Of a stretch of DNA of 64,000 nucleotides, positions 49,677 to 57,938 are shown one piece after another. The notes below the pieces were generated by a model. The model was given only the letters and a program-made list of their open reading frames with translations. It was not told the origin of the DNA and ran no database searches. The stretch comes from Sphingosinicella sp041916975 (GTDB taxonomy: Bacteria > Pseudomonadota > Alphaproteobacteria > Sphingomonadales > Sphingomonadaceae). The position numbers were made by a program, and so were the translations under genes. The stretch lies in the NCBI RefSeq assembly GCF_041916975.1, contig NZ_JAYRYK010000001.1, forward strand, positions 3,534,001 through 3,598,000, written 5' to 3'. The stretch's first letter is position 1, and the number at the start of each line of letters is the position of its first letter.

Positions 49677-50516
49677 TCAGGCGGGTTCGAGCACGATGTG
49701 CCCGACCGCGGTGTTGCTGGCGGGGACGTGATAGTGGCGGTGCAGTTCTTTTACATGGCTCCCGAGCGCGCCGCGCATGATGAGCCACATGACGAGTTCG
49801 ATGCCTTCGGAGCCTGCCTCGCGCAGATATTCGATGTGCGGCATATGGCGGAGCGCTTCGGGATCGCTGGTGAGCCGGTCGAGGAAGGCCTTGTCCCACG
49901 CCTTGTTGATAAGCCCCGCACGGGGCCCTTGAAGCTGGTGGCTCATGCCGCCCGTGCCCCAGATCTGCACGTTCAGGTCTTCCGGGAAACTTTCCACCGC
50001 GCGCGCGATGGCTTCGCCGAGCAGCCAGCAGCGGTTGCCCGAGGGCGGCGGATAGGTGACGACGTTGACCGCGATGGGCACGACCCGCGCGGGCCATTGG
50101 CTTACCTCGCCGAAGATCAGCGACAGCGGCACGGTCAGCCCGTGGTCGACCGTCATCTCGTTGATCATGGTAAGGTCGAATTCGTCGAGGACGCAGCACT
50201 GCGCGATGTGCCAGGCGAGATCGGCGTGGCCCTTCACGGGCGGCACCGGGCGCGGCCCCCAGCCTTCATCGGCGATGGCGTATTCGTCCGCGCAGCCGAT
50301 CGCGAACGTCGGGATGATCTTCATGTCGAAGGCAGAGGCGTGATCGTTGTAGACGAGCACGACGACGTCGGGCTTTTCGCGCGCCTGATACTGCTTCACC
50401 CAGTCGTAACCGGCGAACACCGGTTTCCAGTAATCCTCGCCCGTCTTGCCGAGATCGATCGCGGCGCCGATCGCGGGAACGTGGCTGGTCGTGATTCCGG
50501 CGGTGATGCGCGCCAT
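49677..50516 (-). CDS. ligB: Protocatechuate 4,5-dioxygenase beta subunit
   Basis: A 279-residue catalytic subunit of the class III extradiol dioxygenase. Iron ligands expected from LigB are seen as His12 in TSHVPAIG and His59 in YNDHASAF, with a C-terminal acidic ligand; the catalytic His lies in GTGGMSHQLQG. With LigA it cleaves protocatechuate between C4 and C5 to 4-carboxy-2-hydroxymuconate-6-semialdehyde. ATG 50516 lies 2 nt after the ligA stop. Confidence 0.95.
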   Translation of the reverse strand: MARITAGITTSHVPAIGAAIDLGKTGEDYWKPVFAGYDWVKQYQAREKPDVVVLVYNDHASAFDMKIIPTFAIGCADEYAIADEGWGPRPVPPVKGHADLAWHIAQCCVLDEFDLTMINEMTVDHGLTVPLSLIFGEVSQWPARVVPIAVNVVTYPPPSGNRCWLLGEAIARAVESFPEDLNVQIWGTGGMSHQLQGPRAGLINKAWDKAFLDRLTSDPEALRHMPHIEYLREAGSEGIELVMWLIMRGALGSHVKELHRHYHVPASNTAVGHIVLEPA

Positions 50517-50518
50517 GT

Positions 50519-50923
50519 TCAGCGTCCCTCTCGTATCGAGCGCACGCCTTCGGGCGAGCGGCCGCCGCCCAGCATCATGGCGGCGTATTCGTCCTGCGAC
50601 ATGCCCGTCATCGATCCCGCCGCGTACTGGAAGCTCTTGCCGTCGGTCGCGAAGATCTTGGCGAGGAAATAGATGTTGCCGCCCTCGTCGAGCATCGCGT
50701 TGTAATCGCGCGCCAGCACTGCCGCCTTCTGTGCATCGGTGAGCGGCCATTCGGCGAGATAGGCGTTCTCGTCCGCCTTGAAGCGTTCGCGGTTCTCCGC
50801 CTTCATCAGGCTCATCGCGAACTGGTTCAGGTGATAGCCCTTGCGGGCGCGTACGGCCGTGTACACGCGCGTTCCCGGTATGTCGTCGAATTCGGCGAGG
50901 TAGGCGTGGATATTGTATGTCAC
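50519..50923 (-). CDS. ligA: Protocatechuate 4,5-dioxygenase alpha subunit
   Basis: A 134-residue helical small subunit of LigAB: HLNQFAMSLMKAENRERF (about 31-48), LTDAQKAAVLARDYNAML and a C-terminal GMSQDEYAAMMLGGGRSP. It caps the LigB active site and helps form the substrate pocket. It overlaps the ligJ stop by 4 nt and is followed by ligB after 2 nt. The gene order ligJ-ligA-ligB-ligC matches SYK-6. Confidence 0.95.
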   Translation of the reverse strand: MTYNIHAYLAEFDDIPGTRVYTAVRARKGYHLNQFAMSLMKAENRERFKADENAYLAEWPLTDAQKAAVLARDYNAMLDEGGNIYFLAKIFATDGKSFQYAAGSMTGMSQDEYAAMMLGGGRSPEGVRSIREGR

Positions 50924-51945
50924 AGCCCGCGACCTTTCAGCAGCGCATCGAGTCTTGGAAACACGCGGCGCACGTTGCCTTCGAAGATCGCATGGCGGTC
51001 CGCATCGCTGATCGGCAGCGCGTCAACATAGCGCTTGGTATCGTCGAAATACTGGCCCGTGGTCGGATCGATGCCGCGCACGGCGCCCACCATCTCGCTG
51101 CCGAACAGGATGTTCTTCGTGTCGATCACGTCCGCGAGCAGGTCGATGCCCGGCTGGTGATAGACGCAGGTATCGAAAAACACATTGTTCATCAGGTGTG
51201 CGGCAAGGTCCGGCTTCTTCAGCATGTCGGCAAGCCCGCGATAGCGGCCCCAGTGATAGGGAACCGCGCCGCCACCGTGCGGAATGATGAAGCGCAGCGT
51301 GGGGAAGTCGCGGAACAGGTCGCCTTCGATGAGTTGCATGAAGGCGATCGTGTCGGCGGCGATGTAATAGGCGCCCGTCGCGTGCAGCCCCGGATTGCAC
51401 GATCCCGAAACGTGGATCATCGCGGGCACGTCGAGTTCGCACATCTTTTCGTAGATCGGATACCAATAGCGGTCGGTGAGCGGCGGGTGCTTGAAATGTC
51501 CGCCGCCCGGATCGGGATTGAGATTGCAGCCGACGAAGCCGAGTTCGTTCACACAGCGCTCGAGTTCGGAAACCGAAGCGGCAAGATCGGCGGCGGGGGA
51601 CTGCGGCAACATGCAGACGCCCACGAACGTTTCCGGGTAAAGATGCGCGACGCGCCCGATGAGATCGTTGCACGCGCGCGACCACGCGATGCTCACGGCC
51701 TCGTCGCCCACATGATGCGCCATTGCCGATGCGCGCGGCGAAAACAGCGTCATGTCCGCGCCGCGTTCGCGGATCAGCCGCAGCTGGTTCTTCTCGATGC
51801 TCTCGCGAATCTCGTCGTCGGACACGGCAGGGTAGGGCGGCGGCGCGCTGCCCGCCTTGAACGCGGCCTTCTGCGTCTCGCGCCATGCGTTGTGGGGTTC
51901 GGGAGCCGTCGTGTAGTGGCCATGGCAATCGATCACGAGCGTCAT
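50920..51945 (-). CDS. ligJ: 4-oxalomesaconate hydratase
   Basis: A 341-residue amidohydrolase-superfamily protein, the length I recall for SYK-6 LigJ. Zinc-site histidines open the protein (DCHGHYT, about 6-12); further conserved parts are NPDPGGGHF, MIHVSGSCNPG, IIPHGGGAVPYHWGRY and LFGSEMVGAVRG. It hydrates 4-oxalomesaconate to 4-carboxy-4-hydroxy-2-oxoadipate. It overlaps the upstream dehydrogenase-like gene by ATGA. A longer in-frame reading back to 52170 lies inside that gene. Confidence 0.94.
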   Translation of the reverse strand: MTLVIDCHGHYTTAPEPHNAWRETQKAAFKAGSAPPPYPAVSDDEIRESIEKNQLRLIRERGADMTLFSPRASAMAHHVGDEAVSIAWSRACNDLIGRVAHLYPETFVGVCMLPQSPAADLAASVSELERCVNELGFVGCNLNPDPGGGHFKHPPLTDRYWYPIYEKMCELDVPAMIHVSGSCNPGLHATGAYYIAADTIAFMQLIEGDLFRDFPTLRFIIPHGGGAVPYHWGRYRGLADMLKKPDLAAHLMNNVFFDTCVYHQPGIDLLADVIDTKNILFGSEMVGAVRGIDPTTGQYFDDTKRYVDALPISDADRHAIFEGNVRRVFPRLDALLKGRGL

Positions 51946-52799
51946 GCGGGGTCTTTCAGGCTGTCGAGCGCGGCCAGCTTCGCCGCGAGTCCTTCCGTCG
52001 GCGCGATGCCGAGCGCGCCAAGCGCACGCTGCCGGGCGATCGTACCGCGCGTCATCAGCGGCGCGACGCCGAGGTCTTCGAGCGTGCGCGCCGATTCCTC
52101 CATCTCGGCGGCGCGGCGCAGGCCGTGCGCCAGCATCCGTTCGAGGTTGTAGTCGGCCTTCTGCGTCCAATCTCCGCCGAGCGACGAAAGCACCTCGTCA
52201 ACGACTCCTGCCCGGTGCGCGGCGAGCACGCATTCGGCGGTCAGCGCCTCGATGCCCTTCACCATCACCGATCGGATCATCTTGATCGCGGAGGCATCGC
52301 CGATGCGTGCGCCGACGCAGCGCACATCCCGAAAGCCGAGGCCCTGCAGCAGGGCGGCGCCCACTTCGGCATGTGGCCCCGATACCAGCAGCGGGACAGA
52401 AATGCGTTTGGGATGAACGGGCGCCATCACCGCGACATCGACATAGCGCCCGCCCGCAGCGGTCACCGTCGTTTCGGCCGCGCGCTTGGTTTCGGGCGAA
52501 ACGCTGTTCATATCGAACCACAGCGCATCTGCCGGGAGATGGCGCGCACAATCCCGCGCGGTCGCGAGCGCCGCGTCCGCCGTCACGAGCGACAGCGCCG
52601 CCGGGGTCTCCGCAAGTGCGGCGACCGCGCTTCCATATCCGGTCACGCCGTGTCGCGCGTAGTCTGCAAGTTTCGCGGCGCGCGTTTCAGCGGCCTCGGT
52701 CTTGATGTCAAAGGCTCCGGCGCCGTCAGCCCAGCCCGCCGCGGCCGCAAACGCTTGCGCGGCTTCGCCGAAACCGATGAGGGCGATCTTGTGAGCCAT
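51942..52799 (-). CDS. NAD(P)-binding DUF1932-type dehydrogenase-like protein
   Basis: A 285-residue protein. The N-terminal Rossmann half (IALIGFGEAAQAFA, about 5-18; WFDMNSVSPETKRAA, about 105) is like 6-phosphogluconate/3-hydroxyisobutyrate dehydrogenases. The C-terminal helical half (AIKMIRSVMVKGIEAL, then EMEESARTLEDLGVAPLM) resembles DUF1932. It is the first gene of the lig minus-strand operon and coupled to ligJ, but no known step of the 4,5-cleavage route needs it. It could reduce a dead-end keto acid or bring in a side substrate. ATG 52799 is preferred over ATG 52808 or 52826. Confidence 0.82.
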   Translation of the reverse strand: MAHKIALIGFGEAAQAFAAAAGWADGAGAFDIKTEAAETRAAKLADYARHGVTGYGSAVAALAETPAALSLVTADAALATARDCARHLPADALWFDMNSVSPETKRAAETTVTAAGGRYVDVAVMAPVHPKRISVPLLVSGPHAEVGAALLQGLGFRDVRCVGARIGDASAIKMIRSVMVKGIEALTAECVLAAHRAGVVDEVLSSLGGDWTQKADYNLERMLAHGLRRAAEMEESARTLEDLGVAPLMTRGTIARQRALGALGIAPTEGLAAKLAALDSLKDPA

Positions 52800-52829
52800 G
52801 CCGGGCATATGCGCACGGGCGCGCACGGC

Positions 52830-52840
52830 CCGCTAATCGG
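52830..52840. promoter_or_regulatory. Possible LysR-type box upstream of lig operon
   Basis: The minus strand reads CCG-ATTAG-CGG, a dyad with the same centre ATTAG and flanking GATTAGC as the box at 54028-54042. It lies 31 bp before the first gene of the ligJABC operon. This is a weak call, based on two sites only. Confidence 0.35.
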
Positions 52841-52871
52841 AACGGGGCAGGGGGTATAGGTTTTATCGAAC

Positions 52872-54023
52872 TCAGAGTGCTCTGGCGCAGTTCTGCAAGG
52901 CGTCCACGAATGCCTGCTGCGCGGCGGTGGGTCGCCACCCTGTGCGTGTGGTGACGCCGATCGTGCGCTTGAGGCCCGGCGGCGTGTCGCAGAGCTTCAC
53001 GAGCCAGCCGGCCTCCAGCTCGACCGAGACCTGATCGCGCGACAGCAGCGTCAGGAAGTCGCTTTCGAGCAGGATCTGCCGGATCGTCATCACCGATCCG
53101 CATTCGACCGGCACTTCGGGAACGGCAACGCCCGCATCCACGAACATCTTTTCCCACTGCGCGCGCAGCGGCGTTCCGGGCGCCGCGATCGTCCACGGGT
53201 ATCGGGCGAGCGCCGCGATATCCGGCCTCTTCGCCTTCGTCAGCGGGTGGTCGGCGCGCGAGACGACGATCGGATGATCATCGAACAGCGGCTGCTGCAC
53301 CACGTCGCCGCCGGCTTCGGGCGTGCGCAGTGCGCCCACAAGAAGGTCGAGTTCGCCGTCGCGTAGCGGCTCGATCAGCTCCGCGTGCGAGCCCTCGACG
53401 ATGGCGGCGGTGATGCCGGGGTGGGTGCGGTGGAACGCGGTGATGGCGCCCGGCAGCAGCCGCGCGCGCGATAGCGGCATGGCGCCGATGGCGATGCGTC
53501 CGCTTTCCCGCCCCCTCAGCGTGCCCAGTTCCGAAAGCGCGGCGGCGAGTTCGGCGCGCGCGAGCCGGAACGCACGCACCGTGCGTTTTCCGCCCGCCGT
53601 CAGCACCACGCTGCGCCCGCGCCGCTCGACGAGCGTCCGTCGCAGCGCCACCGACAGGTCGTGGACCGCGCGGTGCAGCGAAGGTTCCGCAAGGCCGGTC
53701 GCGAGGCTTGCCCCTGCGTAGCTGCCGCCTTCCGCAACCGCGAGCAGCGCGCGGAATTGTGCCATCGTCACGCGCGGTGATCCGATGTGCGCGAGCGCTG
53801 CATCCGCCCGCGCGGCGAGCAGCTGCCCGGCCTCGGTCGGCAGCATCCCCGAAGGGATGCGATCGAACAGCGCCAGCCCCAGCCGGTCCTCCAGCCGCGC
53901 CAGCGCCTCGGTGATCGCCGGCTGCGTCAGTCCGATGATGCGCGCCGCCGCCGATATGCTGCCCGCACGCGTGACGATGGCGTGGGCGCGAAGGTGGCGG
54001 AGATTGAAGTCCCAGTAGTGCAT
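52872..54023 (-). CDS. ligR: LysR-type regulator with two N-terminal HTH units (LigR-like)
   Basis: A 383-residue LysR family protein, about 80 longer than usual. Residues about 7-80 form a normal LysR winged HTH (SISAAARIIGLTQPAITEAL). Residues about 84-160 repeat the pattern in diverged form (FRALLAVAEGGSYAGASLA, then EPSLHRAVHDLS). The effector domain starts at about 168 (GRIAIGAMPLSRARLLPG). It sits between the divergent lig operons, where SYK-6 has ligR, so it probably activates them with a pathway intermediate. The symbol is given by position. No ribosome binding site precedes ATG 54023. Confidence 0.85.
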   Translation of the reverse strand: MHYWDFNLRHLRAHAIVTRAGSISAAARIIGLTQPAITEALARLEDRLGLALFDRIPSGMLPTEAGQLLAARADAALAHIGSPRVTMAQFRALLAVAEGGSYAGASLATGLAEPSLHRAVHDLSVALRRTLVERRGRSVVLTAGGKRTVRAFRLARAELAAALSELGTLRGRESGRIAIGAMPLSRARLLPGAITAFHRTHPGITAAIVEGSHAELIEPLRDGELDLLVGALRTPEAGGDVVQQPLFDDHPIVVSRADHPLTKAKRPDIAALARYPWTIAAPGTPLRAQWEKMFVDAGVAVPEVPVECGSVMTIRQILLESDFLTLLSRDQVSVELEAGWLVKLCDTPPGLKRTIGVTTRTGWRPTAAQQAFVDALQNCARAL

Positions 54024-54027
54024 ATGT

Positions 54028-54042
54028 TGATGATTAGCATCA
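54028..54042. promoter_or_regulatory. LysR-type box between ligR and ligK
   Basis: TGATG-ATTAG-CATCA is a perfect 5-5-5 inverted repeat with the T-N11-A form expected for LysR sites. It lies 4 bp upstream of the ligR ATG and 82 bp before ligK. It is the probable autoregulatory site of the tandem-HTH regulator. Confidence 0.55.
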
Positions 54043-54123
54043 GCCTATGGGCTGTGCACAGTTCCGAATTGCAGCTGCGTCCGCCGCGGCGCATCGCTTT
54101 TCCGGCAAAGAGCGGGAGAGCCT

Positions 54124-54798
54124 ATGTCCGGAATCGTCGTCCAGACCATCGCGCGCGCGGACGCCGCCGTGATCGATGGCCTCGCGCGCTGCGGCGTCGC
54201 AACGGTGCACGAGGCGCAGGGGCGCACAGGCCTTCTCGGCAGTCGTCTCCGCCCCATATATGCAGGTGCGCGCATCGCGGGCTCGGCCGTGACGATCTCG
54301 GCGCCCCCGGGCGACAACTGGATGGTTCATGTCGCGATCGAGCAGCTACAGCCCGGCGATATCCTCGTGCTCGCGCCGACCAGCCCCTGTGAAGACGGCT
54401 ATTTCGGTGACTTGCTGGCGACATCGGCGATGGCGCGCGGTTGCCGAGGCCTCGTGATCGACGCGGGCGTGCGCGACGTGCGCGATCTCTCCGAAATGGG
54501 TTTCCCGGTCTGGTCGAAGGCGGTGTTCGCACAAGGCACGGTAAAGGCGACGCTCGGCTCGGTGAACGTGCCCGTCGTCTGCGCCGGGGCGGCGATCCTG
54601 CCGGGCGACGTGATCGTGGCGGACGACGACGGCGTCTGCGTCGTGCCGCGCGCGTCGGCGGCCGAAACGCTCGCGAAGGCCGAGGCGCGCGAGGCCGCGG
54701 AGATCGCTAAGCGCGAACGCCTCGCCGCGGGAGAACTCGGCCTCGACATCTATTCCATGCGCGAAAAGCTCGCGGCGATGGGCCTCAAATATGTCTGA
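54124..54798 (+). CDS. ligK: 4-carboxy-4-hydroxy-2-oxoadipate aldolase
   Basis: A 224-residue class II (metal-dependent) pyruvate aldolase of the HMG/CHA aldolase and RraA-like fold: VATVHEAQGRTGLL (about 25-38), PPGDNWMVHVAIEQ (about 60-73), GYFGDLLATSAMARGCRG (about 97-114) and DAGVRDVRDL with the metal-site Asp. It splits 4-carboxy-4-hydroxy-2-oxoadipate into pyruvate and oxaloacetate, the last step of the route. It overlaps ligU by 8 nt and starts the plus-strand lig operon. Confidence 0.94.
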   Translation: MSGIVVQTIARADAAVIDGLARCGVATVHEAQGRTGLLGSRLRPIYAGARIAGSAVTISAPPGDNWMVHVAIEQLQPGDILVLAPTSPCEDGYFGDLLATSAMARGCRGLVIDAGVRDVRDLSEMGFPVWSKAVFAQGTVKATLGSVNVPVVCAGAAILPGDVIVADDDGVCVVPRASAAETLAKAEAREAAEIAKRERLAAGELGLDIYSMREKLAAMGLKYV

Positions 54799-55843
54799 TG
54801 GCGTCCGCTGCATGTGGATGCGCGGCGGTACGTCGAAGGGCGGCTATTTCCTCGGCACGGAACTGCCGCAAGACCCCGCCTCGCGTGACGCGCTGCTGCT
54901 CCGCATCATGGGTTCGCCCGATCCGCGCCAGATCGACGGCATGGGCGGCGCCGATCCGCTCACCAGCAAGGTCGCCGTCGTTTCGAAATCCGCGCGACCG
55001 GGTGTCGACGTCGATTATCTGTTCCTGCAGGTGTTCGTGGACGAGGCGATCGTCAGCGACGCGCAGAACTGCGGCAACATCCTCGCGGGCGTCGGCCCGT
55101 TCGCGATCGAGCGCGGGCTGGTGGCGGCCGAAGACGGCGAAACCCGCGTTTCCATCTACATGGAAAACACCGGCCAGATCGCCATTGCGAGCGTCAGCAC
55201 TCCCGGCGGCGTTGTTACATACGAAGGCGACGCCCGCATCGATGGCGTACCCGGCGCGCACGCCCCCGTGCCGCTCGCCTTCCGCGATACGGCAGGCTCA
55301 AGCTGCGGCGCTTTGCTGCCCACCGGGAACGCGGCGGACGAGATCGAAGGCGTATCCTGCACGCTCATTGACAGCGGTATGCCCTGCGTCGTGATGCAGG
55401 CGGCGGATGTCGGCGCCACCGGCTACGAGAGCCGCGAAGAGCTCGATGCCGCGTCCACGCTCAAGGCCCGGATCGAGGCGATCCGTTTGAAGGCCGGGCC
55501 GCTGATGAACCTCGGCGATGTTTCCGCGAAATCGGTGCCCAAGATGATGCTTGTGGCACCCCCGCGCGGTGGCGGGGCGGTCACCGTCCGCAGCTTCATC
55601 CCGCACCGCGCGCACGCGAGCATCGGCGTGCTCGGCGCTGTGAGCGTGGCGACTGCCTGCCTCATCGAAGGTTCCCCCGCTGCCGCCGTCGCCACAGTGC
55701 CCGCCGGCGCGCGCAAGCGCATTTCGGTCGAGCACCCGACGGGCGAGATGAGCTGTGTGCTCGAGGTCGACGAGAGCGACGCCGTGACAAGCGCGGCACT
55801 GCTCCGCACGGCGCGCAAGCTGATGGACGGGATGGTATTCTGA
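54791..55843 (+). CDS. ligU: 4-oxalomesaconate tautomerase
   Basis: A 350-residue PrpF/GalD-like isomerase with a duplicated diaminopimelate-epimerase fold: CMWMRGGTSKGGYF (about 7-20), DGMGGADPLTSKVAVV and NCGNILAGVGPFAIE (about 91-105), and in the second half a Ser/Gly-rich MPCVVMQAADVG. It interconverts the tautomers of 4-oxalomesaconate so that LigJ can use it. The gene lies between ligK and ligI as in SYK-6, overlapping each. Confidence 0.93.
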   Translation: MSDGVRCMWMRGGTSKGGYFLGTELPQDPASRDALLLRIMGSPDPRQIDGMGGADPLTSKVAVVSKSARPGVDVDYLFLQVFVDEAIVSDAQNCGNILAGVGPFAIERGLVAAEDGETRVSIYMENTGQIAIASVSTPGGVVTYEGDARIDGVPGAHAPVPLAFRDTAGSSCGALLPTGNAADEIEGVSCTLIDSGMPCVVMQAADVGATGYESREELDAASTLKARIEAIRLKAGPLMNLGDVSAKSVPKMMLVAPPRGGGAVTVRSFIPHRAHASIGVLGAVSVATACLIEGSPAAAVATVPAGARKRISVEHPTGEMSCVLEVDESDAVTSAALLRTARKLMDGMVF

Positions 55844-56712
55844 TGGCGCGCAGCAAGACATGGGTCGATTTCCCCTCGAAGCCGAACTGGACGCCGCCGC
55901 CCGGCGCGGTCGATGCACACGTTCACGTGTTCGGCCCCGAGGCGGAATTCCCGTTCAGCCCGCTCGCCAAATATCACCCCGAAGATGCGCCGCCCGAGAT
56001 GCTCTTCGCGCTCCGCGATCACCTCGGCTTTTCGCGCAACGTCATCGTGCAGGCAAGCTGCCACGGCACGGACAATGCCGCGACGCTGAATGCCATCGCC
56101 AAATCCGCCGGCCGCGCGCGCGGCGTCGCCGTCGTCGATCCCGATATCGGCATTGATGAACTGAAGCGTCTGCACGCGGGCGGCGTCCGGGGCATACGCT
56201 TCAACTTCCTGAAGCGCCTCGTCGACAATGCGCCGAAGGATAAATTCATCGAGGTCGCGAAACGCATCGCGCCGCTCAGCTGGCACGTCGTCGTCTATTT
56301 CGAGGCGGACATCCTCGAAGAGCTGATCCCCTTCCTCGAAGCCATCCCCACCACCATCGTCGTCGATCACCTCGGACGGCCGGATATCGCGCAGGGGCCG
56401 GGCGGCGCCGACATCACCGCCTTCAAGGCCCTGCTCGACAGCCACCCCAATATCTGGGCCAAGGTCTCCGGGCCTGAGCGCCTGTCCCCCATGGGCCCGC
56501 CGTTCGATGATTTCGTGGAGGTCGTCCGTCCCATCGTCGAACGTTACCCCGATCGCGTGCTCTGGGGCACAGACTGGCCGCACCCCAACATGGAGCACCG
56601 CATCCCCGACGACGGCACGCTCGTCGACGTGCTACCCCGCATCGCGGTGACGGAAGCGCTCCAGCACAAGCTCCTCGTTGCCAATCCCGAGCGGCTTTAC
56701 TGGGCGGACTGA
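55843..56712 (+). CDS. ligI: 2-pyrone-4,6-dicarboxylate hydrolase
   Basis: A 289-residue amidohydrolase-superfamily lactonase: GAVDAHVHVFGPEAEFP (about 21-37), VVDHLGRPD (about 171), and GTDWPHPNME near 244 with the catalytic Asp. LigI is known to work without a bound metal. It opens 2-pyrone-4,6-dicarboxylate to 4-oxalomesaconate. Its ATG overlaps the ligU stop by one base (TGATG). With the other six lig genes here the pathway from protocatechuate to central metabolism is complete. Confidence 0.95.
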   Translation: MARSKTWVDFPSKPNWTPPPGAVDAHVHVFGPEAEFPFSPLAKYHPEDAPPEMLFALRDHLGFSRNVIVQASCHGTDNAATLNAIAKSAGRARGVAVVDPDIGIDELKRLHAGGVRGIRFNFLKRLVDNAPKDKFIEVAKRIAPLSWHVVVYFEADILEELIPFLEAIPTTIVVDHLGRPDIAQGPGGADITAFKALLDSHPNIWAKVSGPERLSPMGPPFDDFVEVVRPIVERYPDRVLWGTDWPHPNMEHRIPDDGTLVDVLPRIAVTEALQHKLLVANPERLYWAD

Positions 56713-56722
56713 CAGCTCGCAT

Positions 56723-56753
56723 CCCGCTCCGCACCATGCCATAGGGCAGCGGG
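56723..56753 (+). terminator. Weak hairpin after ligI
   Basis: CCCGCT (56723-56728) pairs with AGCGGG (56748-56753) across a 19-nt loop, 10 nt after the ligI stop. There is no T-run, so termination before the acyl-CoA dehydrogenase gene would at best be partial. Confidence 0.25.
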
Positions 56754-56771
56754 TCTGGAGGAGTGCACGCC

Positions 56772-57920
56772 ATGGATACCGAAACGTTCGGCCTGTTCCG
56801 CTCGGCTATCCGCCGTTTCGTCGATGAGCGCCTGATCCCCGCAGAGGATGCGGTCGAGGAAGCCGACGCGGTTCCCGATGCGATCGTGGACGAAATGCGC
56901 GAAATGGGCCTGTTCGGCATTTCCGTGCCCGAGGCGTACGGCGGGCTCGGCTGCACCATGTCCGAAGAGGCCGCGCTCATCCGTGAACTGACGCGCGCCT
57001 CCGTCGTGTTCCGCTCGTTGATCGGCACCACGCTCGGCATCGGCAGCCAGGGCATCGTCATCGATGGCACGGAGGCGCAGAAACGCGAATGGCTGCCGAA
57101 GTTCGCGAGCGGCGCGGCGATCGCGAGCTTCTGCCTCACCGAGCCCGAGGCGGGCTCCGATGCCGCCTCGCTGCGCACCGCCGCCGTGCGCGACGGCGAC
57201 ACATATCGCATCACCGGCACCAAGCGCTTCATCACCAACGCGACGCGCGCGAACGTCTTCACGCTGATGGCGCGCACGGAAGCCGACGTGAAGGGCGCGG
57301 GCGGTATCTCCGCTTTCATCCTGCCTGCCGATACGCCCGGCATCACGCTCGGCAAGCCCGACAAGAAAATGGGCCAAAAGGGCTCCGTCACGACCGACGT
57401 GATCCTCGACGATGTCGTTGTCCCGGCCGCAAATATCATCGGCGGCGTGCCGGGTCGCGGCTTCAAGACCGCGATGAAGGTGCTGGATCGCGGCCGCATC
57501 CATATCTCCGCCGTAGCGCTCGGCATGTGCGACCGCCTGATCGAGATGAGCCTCGCCTACGCGATCGAGCGCAAGCAGTTCGGTGAGCGCATCGCGAACT
57601 TCCAGCTCGTGCAGGCGATGCTCGCGGACATGAAGGTGGACCTCCTGACGACCGAGGCGCTGATGCAATCGGTCGCCGCGAAGTTCGATGCGGGCGAAGC
57701 TGTCAGCCTCGAATGCTCGGCGCTGAAGCTCCACGCGTCGGAGGCCGTCGGCCGCATCGCCGACCGCGCCGTGCAGATCCACGGCGGCGCCGGCTACATG
57801 GCCGAATACAAGGTCGAACGCTTCTACCGCGACGTGCGCCTGCTTCGCATCTACGAGGGCACCTCGCAGATCCAGCAGACGATCATCGCCAAGCAGATGA
57901 TCCGGCAGGCCGAAGCCTGA
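56772..57920 (+). CDS. Acyl-CoA dehydrogenase
   Basis: An acyl-CoA dehydrogenase of about 382 residues with FCLTEPEAGSDAASL (about 120-134), RKQFGERIANFQ and the C-terminal medium-chain-type catalytic Glu in RIYEGTSQIQ (about 364). ATG 56772 is used because GGAGGAG lies 8 nt upstream; GTG 56763 is in frame but inside that site. It follows ligI by 59 nt on the same strand, but the protocatechuate route has no acyl-CoA step. It probably serves another acyl-CoA substrate, perhaps a side chain. Confidence 0.9.
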   Translation: MDTETFGLFRSAIRRFVDERLIPAEDAVEEADAVPDAIVDEMREMGLFGISVPEAYGGLGCTMSEEAALIRELTRASVVFRSLIGTTLGIGSQGIVIDGTEAQKREWLPKFASGAAIASFCLTEPEAGSDAASLRTAAVRDGDTYRITGTKRFITNATRANVFTLMARTEADVKGAGGISAFILPADTPGITLGKPDKKMGQKGSVTTDVILDDVVVPAANIIGGVPGRGFKTAMKVLDRGRIHISAVALGMCDRLIEMSLAYAIERKQFGERIANFQLVQAMLADMKVDLLTTEALMQSVAAKFDAGEAVSLECSALKLHASEAVGRIADRAVQIHGGAGYMAEYKVERFYRDVRLLRIYEGTSQIQQTIIAKQMIRQAEA

Positions 57921-57938
57921 CCGGCGTCAGCGCACCCC

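Noticed and set aside
57915..57931. Small dyad CTGAC-CGGC-GTCAG at the end of the acyl-CoA dehydrogenase gene as a terminator
   Set aside because: It has only five base pairs, includes the stop codon and is not followed by T residues, so it is within what chance gives in GC-rich DNA.
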